64,000 nucleotides of DNA from Bittarella massiliensis (ex Durand et al. 2017). GTDB lineage: Bacteria > Bacillota > Clostridia > Oscillospirales > Ruminococcaceae. Position 1 is the first letter of the stretch, and the number at the start of each line of letters is the position of its first letter. The stretch lies in NCBI RefSeq assembly GCF_017566145.1, contig NZ_JABFCL010000003.1, positions 248,001 to 312,000 of the forward strand. Direction: 5' to 3'. The notes beneath the pieces are model-generated. The model had not been told where the DNA came from, ran no database searches, and saw only the letters and a list, made by a program, of their open reading frames with translations. Positions 59,995-64,000 of the stretch are shown piece after piece. The translations under genes and the position numbers were made by a program.

Positions 59995-61014
59995 GTGGAG
60001 ACCAAGCAGATTACCATCAAGGACATCGCACAGAAGGCGGGGGTGGCAGTGTCCACCGTCTCCCGGGTGCTCAACGGCAAGGATCGGGTGAGCCCTGAGA
60101 CGCGGCAGCGGGTGCAGCAGATCATCGACGAGTACGACTATGTGCAAAACGCCGCGGCGGTGTCGGTGGTCAAGCGAAAGACCAACATGATCGGCGTCAT
60201 CATCCCCGAGATTCAAAACCCCTTTAACGCCTCCATCGTCTACGGGGTCGACAAGGTCTGCAAGACCCGGGGGTACAACATCTGTGTTTTCTCCACCGAC
60301 GACAAGGTGGCCGATGAAGAGCGGCTCATCCGCTCGGTGGTCAGCCCTCTGGTGGATGGGATCATTGCCATCACCTGCACCGATGGGCGCATCTACCTGG
60401 GCGGCCGCAAGCCGGTGGTGCTGGTGGACAGGGGGCTGGGGGCCGACGATTTTGACGAGGTGGTCATCGACAACATGGGCGGGATGCACCGCGCCTGCGA
60501 CTACCTGATCAAAAAGGGGCACCGCAAGATCGCCTATATCTCCGGCCCGCTGGAATTCACCACCGGCCTGGGACGGCTGCAGGGATTCCGCAGCTGCATG
60601 GAGGAGCACGGCATCCCCGTCGACGAGGACAGCGTCTACGTGGGAGACTGGTTCGTGGCCGACGGGCGCCGCGCCACCCAGAAAATATTGGAGAGAAACC
60701 GCGCCGGCGCGGGGATCACCGCCATTCTCTGCAGCAATAACCTCATCTGCAAGGGCTGTATCGAGGTGCTGCACGAGGCCAAGGTGGCCATCGGCGAGGA
60801 CATCTCCCTGCTGGGTTTTGACGAAAATGACCTGGTGCACTACACCACCCCTAAAATTACCTATGTGGCCCGCCCCACCTACGAGATGGGGGAGAAGGCA
60901 GCCGAGATGCTTTTGGAGAAGATCGCCTCGGAGAAGAGTTACCTGGGACAGAAGATGGTGATGCGTACCCGGCTCATTGAGCAGGGCTCGGTCAGGGACC
61001 TAAACAAACAATAG
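59995..61014 (+). CDS. LacI-family transcriptional regulator
   Basis: The 339-residue protein starts with a LacI helix-turn-helix (ITIKDIAQKAGVAVSTVSRVLNGKDRVSPETRQRVQQIIDE, about residues 6-45). A periplasmic-binding-like sugar domain (NMIGVIIPEIQNPFNASIVYGVDKVCKTRGYN to the end) follows. It binds as a dimer to CG-centred operators; such sites lie at its own promoter and before udp. The inducer may be a pentose or nucleoside, but this is inferred from udp only. GTG start behind AAAGGTGGAG. Confidence 0.93.
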   Translation: METKQITIKDIAQKAGVAVSTVSRVLNGKDRVSPETRQRVQQIIDEYDYVQNAAAVSVVKRKTNMIGVIIPEIQNPFNASIVYGVDKVCKTRGYNICVFSTDDKVADEERLIRSVVSPLVDGIIAITCTDGRIYLGGRKPVVLVDRGLGADDFDEVVIDNMGGMHRACDYLIKKGHRKIAYISGPLEFTTGLGRLQGFRSCMEEHGIPVDEDSVYVGDWFVADGRRATQKILERNRAGAGITAILCSNNLICKGCIEVLHEAKVAIGEDISLLGFDENDLVHYTTPKITYVARPTYEMGEKAAEMLLEKIASEKSYLGQKMVMRTRLIEQGSVRDLNKQ

Positions 61015-61035
61015 CGGCAGCAGGTCTGTCAAATG

Positions 61036-61069
61036 AAAAACGACCGCGTTGGGCGGCCGTTTTTTGTGT
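61036..61069 (+). terminator. Terminator of the LacI gene
   Basis: An interrupted stem (AACG.CCGC with GCGG.CGTT) over a short loop is followed by a T run. Confidence 0.75.
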
Positions 61070-61113
61070 TTTGGGGTTGGGCGGCGGCAGGGCAGACTGG
61101 TTGCAGGGTGCAA

Positions 61114-61149
61114 AAAAGAGCTGTTTGAACCGGTTCAAACAGCTCTTTT
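61114..61149. terminator. 36-bp perfect palindrome, likely bidirectional terminator
   Basis: AAAAGAGCTGTTTGAACC pairs perfectly with GGTTCAAACAGCTCTTTT with no spacer. It separates the LacI gene from the convergent NfeD-SPFH operon. Confidence 0.8.
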
Positions 61150-61160
61150 CTCTTTGAGAA

Positions 61161-61832
61161 TTACCGCTCTCCGCTGCCCAGGGCCTGCTCGGCCAGGCGC
61201 AGGGTATAGACGGCGGCAGCCAGTTGATCGGGGTCGCGCATCCCCTGGGCGGACTGGCGGCCCAGGGGAAACTCCACCACATCGGCCCGCATGGCGGCGG
61301 CCATCACCGGCACCACATCGTAGCCGGTGCCGTCGTAGTAGCCAACCCCTTCCTGAAACCGGCCTTTGAGGACGATCATCGCCCGCAGGTTGGCCTCTTC
61401 CGGCGGGGCGGGAAAGGCGGGCGAGCCGTGCAGCAGAGTGACCGGCCCGCTGCCGGCGCCGTGCAGGGCGACCAGGGCCTGGCGGAGCAGGTCGGCGGGG
61501 GCGTCCTCGGCGCAGAGAAGGACAGGGGCCCCGCTGGCCCCCGCCGCTTTCAGCAGCGGGAGGTCATCCAGGGCGCTTCTCCCCAGCTGCCAGAGGGGCA
61601 TGCCCAACTGGGCCAGGCGCTGGGCGTGCTCGTCCCTTTCGGGGAGCACCAGTAGGAGGATGCCCAGCGCGGCTGCTTCCTCCTTTAGTTTGGGGTAGTG
61701 GGGTTCGGCGACGGCAAAGGGAAGGAGCAGGCCGTTGACCCCTGCCTCGGCGGCGGCGCGGACGAAGAAGTGGGCGTCCTCCTCGCTGTGACAGCCGCGG
61801 GTGGCGTCGGCCAGCAGGATGCAGCGGCTCAT
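61161..61832 (-). CDS. Degenerate NeuB-like TIM-barrel protein
   Basis: The 223-residue protein keeps the shape of a NeuB sialic-acid-synthase barrel: VTLLHGSPAFPAPPEEANLR (131-150; NeuB reads LLHCTSAYPTPPEDVNLR), VGYYDGTGY (163-171; NeuB VGYSDHT) and DVVEFPL (184-190; NeuB VIEKHF). Residues that NeuB needs are replaced: the AEIG glutamate, the VKFQ lysine, the SDH histidine. It lacks the SAF domain. So it is probably not a nonulosonate synthase. ATG overlaps the SPFH stop by 4 nt (ATGA), tying it to the membrane-scaffold pair. It may have become a binding or structural protein, or act on another substrate. Confidence 0.72.
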   Translation of the reverse strand: MSRCILLADATRGCHSEEDAHFFVRAAAEAGVNGLLLPFAVAEPHYPKLKEEAAALGILLLVLPERDEHAQRLAQLGMPLWQLGRSALDDLPLLKAAGASGAPVLLCAEDAPADLLRQALVALHGAGSGPVTLLHGSPAFPAPPEEANLRAMIVLKGRFQEGVGYYDGTGYDVVPVMAAAMRADVVEFPLGRQSAQGMRDPDQLAAAVYTLRLAEQALGSGER

Positions 61833-62734
61833 CTGGCCTGCTGCTCCCCGCCGTCGATGACCAGTTCTTTCAGAGAGGCGGCCAGCCCGGCCATGGACTG
61901 GATCTCAGAGGGGATGATGATCTTAGTGGCCCGCCCATCGGCCACCTTCTCAAAGGCCTCCAGGCTCTTGAGGGCGATGACTTTGTCGCCGGGATTGGCC
62001 TCGTTGAGCAGGCGCAGGCTGTCGGCGTAGGCCCGCTGTACCATCAAGATGGCCTCTGCCTCGCCCTGTGCCTCGTGAATCTTCTGCTCCTTGACCGCCT
62101 CGGCCCGCAGGATGGCCGACTCCTTCTCGCCCTCGGCCACCAGGATCTGGCTGCGCTTCTCGCCCTCGGCCCGCAGGATGGACTCGCGGCGCTGTCGCTC
62201 GGCCTTCATCTGTTTTTCCATGGCGTCCTGAATCTCGGCGGGGGGCACGATGTTTTTGACCTCCACCCGGTTGACCTTGATGCCCCATTTGTCGGTGGCC
62301 TCGTCGAGGATGGTGGTGATGCGGGTGTTGATGACGTCGCGGGAGGTGAGGGTGTTGTCCAACTCCAGATCGCCGATGATGTTGCGCAGGGTGGTGGCGG
62401 TCAAAAATTCAATGGCGGCCATGGGGTTGTCGACACCGTAGGTAAACAGCTTGGGGTCGGTGACCTGGAAGAAGACCACCGTGTCGATCTGCATGGTGAC
62501 GTTGTCCTTGGTGATGACCGCCTGGGGGGCAAAGTCCACCACCTTCTCCTTCAGGGAGACCTTCTTGGCGACCCGGTCCACAAAGGGGATTTTGAAGTGC
62601 AGGCCGGTGGCCCAGGTCTCCCGGTAGGCGCCGATGCGCTCGACGACATAGGCGTTGGCCTGGGGGACTACCCGGATGTTGGACACCAGGATGATCAGGA
62701 TCAGGGCGACAAGCGCCAGCAGGATGTATTGCAT
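61829..62734 (-). CDS. SPFH/band-7 membrane scaffold protein (QmcA/stomatin-like)
   Basis: The 301-residue protein has one N-terminal membrane helix (ILLALVALILIILVSNI), then the SPFH domain (RVVPQANAYVVERIGAYRETWATGLHFKIPFVDRVAKKVSLKEKVVD) and a coiled-coil tail (MKAERQRRESILRAEGEKRSQILVAEGEKESAILRAEA). It oligomerises in membrane microdomains and is thought to help a membrane protease or NfeD. It sits between the NfeD gene and the NeuB-like gene, overlapping the latter by 4 nt. ATG start behind GAGGAGG. Confidence 0.94.
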   Translation of the reverse strand: MQYILLALVALILIILVSNIRVVPQANAYVVERIGAYRETWATGLHFKIPFVDRVAKKVSLKEKVVDFAPQAVITKDNVTMQIDTVVFFQVTDPKLFTYGVDNPMAAIEFLTATTLRNIIGDLELDNTLTSRDVINTRITTILDEATDKWGIKVNRVEVKNIVPPAEIQDAMEKQMKAERQRRESILRAEGEKRSQILVAEGEKESAILRAEAVKEQKIHEAQGEAEAILMVQRAYADSLRLLNEANPGDKVIALKSLEAFEKVADGRATKIIIPSEIQSMAGLAASLKELVIDGGEQQAR

Positions 62735-62755
62735 TGTGATTCCTCCTCGTTTTGG

Positions 62756-63199
62756 TTATTGGGGCTCCCTGTCGACGGGGCGGACAAAGAGCCGGACCCC
62801 TTCCAGGCGGCAGACCTGCACCACCGCGCCCTGGGGGATGGTCTCGCCCCCCTCGCTGCGGGCGGCCCAACTCTGCCCGCAGACAAACACCCGCCCGCTG
62901 GGGGCCAGGTTGTCCACGGCCTGGGTGATGGTTCCCTCTTTGCCGATGACCATGTCGGCGTTGGTCCGCTGGGCCCGGCCGCTCAAGAATTTTTTGCACA
63001 GGGGGCGGGTGGCGGCTAGCAGCAGCCCGCTGACCACAAAAAAGACCAGCAGCTGCACCCACAGGGACTCGGTGAACAGAGAGGTGATGAGACCGGCCAC
63101 CGCGCCGGCGGCAAACCAGATGGACACCAGGGCCACCGTTGCCGCCTCGGCAATGGCGAAGACGACGATGGCGACCAGCCATCCTATGGCGTAGATCAT
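62756..63199 (-). CDS. NfeD-family membrane protein
   Basis: The 147-residue protein has three to four N-terminal hydrophobic helices (YAIGWLVAIVVFAIAEAATVALVSIWFAAGAVAGLIT and on). A small OB-fold (about residues 80-147) with GKEGTITQAVDNLAPSGRVFVCGQSWAARS follows. NfeD proteins (without the protease domain here) pair with SPFH proteins; this is the classic two-gene order. It is the first gene of the operon, 21 nt from the SPFH start. Confidence 0.92.
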   Translation of the reverse strand: MIYAIGWLVAIVVFAIAEAATVALVSIWFAAGAVAGLITSLFTESLWVQLLVFFVVSGLLLAATRPLCKKFLSGRAQRTNADMVIGKEGTITQAVDNLAPSGRVFVCGQSWAARSEGGETIPQGAVVQVCRLEGVRLFVRPVDREPQ

Positions 63200-63335
63200 A
63201 AGCAGAGAGCCTCCTTTGCAAGGGACAGGCGGCGCCGGCGATGGACAGAGCCGGCGGAGCGGGTGGAACAGAAGCCGTTTTCCACTGCGGCGCCCCGGCC
63301 GTTTGCAGTTGGGATGCCACAGGGGGGCGAGCCGT

Positions 63336-63538
63336 ACAGTGGGGCCATGAGACAGGGAGCAAACGAGGGTTGCGCCCCCTGCCCGGCCCTCTTCAGGGCC
63401 ATAGCGGCTTTGCGGTTATTATACCACAAGCGCAAAACGCACAGTGGTATTTGGCCATGGGGCAGGGAGCAAGCAAAGCTTGCGCATCTGCCTGGCCATC
63501 CCCAGGTATAATAGCCGCCATGCGGTTATTATACCACA
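63336..63538. repeat. Tandem imperfect 93-98-nt repeats with conserved hairpin and promoter-like end
   Basis: Copy 1 (63336-63428) and copy 2 (63441-63538) both start ACAGTGG, carry GGCCATG..CAGGGAGCAA and end TGCGGTTATTATACCACA. In each, GGCC/GGCC, a CAGGG/CCTG- or GGCAG/CTGCC-type arm and GCAA/TTGC pair to a stem, and the paired bases differ between copies in a compensating way. On the minus strand the shared end reads TGTGGTATAAT, an extended -10. It lies upstream of the leftward NfeD operon. Confidence 0.65.
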
Positions 63539-63539
63539 G

Positions 63540-63750
63540 TTTGACCGGAAAAACGATTTTGTCCCCACAAATTGGCCGAATCCCCCAAAAGGAGGGGGCA
63601 AGCAGCGCAGCCGTTGCATTTTGCGGGGGAAAGACTCCCCTCTTTTGGCAGTTTTCTCAAAAGGCCGTGATTTGCCCGGCAAGATGGAGAAACTGGCGAT
63701 ATGACCGGCCTTTTTTGCCCCTTTGCGCCCCCCAATTTCGGCAGAAAGCG
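63540..63750. other. Intergenic stretch, no gene seen
   Basis: About 210 nt to the right of the repeats. AAGGCCG and CGGCCTTTTTTG lie 40 nt apart and could form a long-range terminator. No supported frame. Confidence 0.35.
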
Positions 63751-63752
63751 GA

Positions 63753-63782
63753 TTGCAAAGGCCGTTTGCCCGGTGGTACAAT
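63753..63782 (+). promoter_or_regulatory. SigA promoter of the terminal partial gene
   Basis: TTGCAA, an 18-nt spacer and TACAAT with a TGG extended element lie 54 nt before the ATG. Confidence 0.6.
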
Positions 63783-63836
63783 AGAGGCGACAAGTGAGAA
63801 CCGCCATCTGTTCGAGAGTTGAAGGAGGAACGCCCT

Positions 63837-64000
63837 ATGATCACCCAAATTTATTCCATGCAGACCCCTGAAGAGGCCCTGGCCTGTGTCGAGGCCGGCG
63901 CCGACCACATCGGTGTCAACCCCACCGCCAAGAATTCTGGCATGAGCAAAGACGAGGCCATGGCCAAGTGCAAGGCGATCTTTGACGCCGTGGGAGACCG
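63837..64000 (+). CDS. Partial TrpF-like (phosphoribosylanthranilate isomerase-like) protein
   Basis: Only the first 54 residues are in the window. MITQIYSMQTPEEALACVEAGADHIGV matches the start of TrpF-type (beta/alpha)8 barrels (KICGLTRPEDALAAVEAGADAIG), but the Cys of the usual KICG is absent, so it is a divergent member. ATG behind GAAGGAGG at 8 nt. The rest of the gene lies beyond 64000. Confidence 0.7.
   Translation, partial: MITQIYSMQTPEEALACVEAGADHIGVNPTAKNSGMSKDEAMAKCKAIFDAVGD

Noticed and set aside
63336..63538. CRISPR array
   Set aside because: Only two long imperfect copies with internal hairpins, no short identical repeats or spacers and no cas genes.

Overview
The window looks like a chromosomal segment of an anaerobic, spore-forming, GC-rich member of the Clostridia (Oscillospirales-like). 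This rests on strong AGGAGG-type ribosome binding sites with frequent GTG/TTG starts, cobalamin and TPP riboswitches, a glycyl-radical enzyme with its activase, manganese catalase, a sigma-G-like promoter, a PQTG-type sorting signal and LysM/GH25 lysozyme. I could run no database search, so family names come from motif recognition.

Layout. 0-8 kb: a leftward cobalamin riboswitch whose gene lies outside the window, tRNA-Gly, a half-size EamA transporter, a zinc-ribbon gene broken by an amber codon, Mn catalase, enolase with an overlapping amidohydrolase, a Q/N-rich micro-protein behind a sigma-G-like promoter, a GH25-LysM lysozyme and a TPP-riboswitch-controlled thiW. 8.1-20.1 kb: a clearly AT-richer island for a surface glycan. 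It has a decayed transposase at its left edge and tRNA-Ser just past its right edge. It encodes a GT2, a CapE/FnlA-type dehydratase, a Wzx flippase, an RmlD-like reductase, a decayed acetyltransferase, a PseA/WbpG-type amidotransferase, a Wzy-like polymerase, an unidentified protein, a NeuA-PseG fusion and a NeuB synthase. The products point to a polymer with an L-6-deoxy-amino sugar and a CMP-activated, possibly amidino-modified, nonulosonic acid.

20-34 kb: D-2-hydroxyacid dehydrogenase, a GT-C type membrane glycosyltransferase, YjjI/YjjW glycyl-radical pair with a divergent Crp/Fnr regulator, thioredoxin reductase, a YngK-type glycoside hydrolase, an MtaD-like deaminase with a flavodoxin-fold protein, two single-pass micro-proteins, a CBM9-like protein and a KtrB/TrkH potassium transporter. 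34-37 kb: tRNA-Arg followed by a sortase-anchored surface protein. 37-50 kb: proBA, metG-tatD, nucleoside hydrolase, Nudix, ClC exchanger, HAD-MarR pair, MalY-type lyase. 50-64 kb: an AlkD plus AlkZ-like DNA-repair operon, an Xre cassette with two membrane proteins, a CyuA-type desulfidase, DUF1893, a YiiX-like protein, MATE efflux behind an attenuator-like leader, a broken MGMT-family gene, uridine phosphorylase facing a LacI regulator with shared operators, and an NfeD/SPFH operon ending in a degenerate NeuB-like protein.

The points most worth follow-up are that degenerate NeuB-like protein with the membrane-scaffold pair, the mixed logic of the glycan island, a tandem hairpin repeat with promoter-like ends near 63.4 kb, and several precise gene-decay events.
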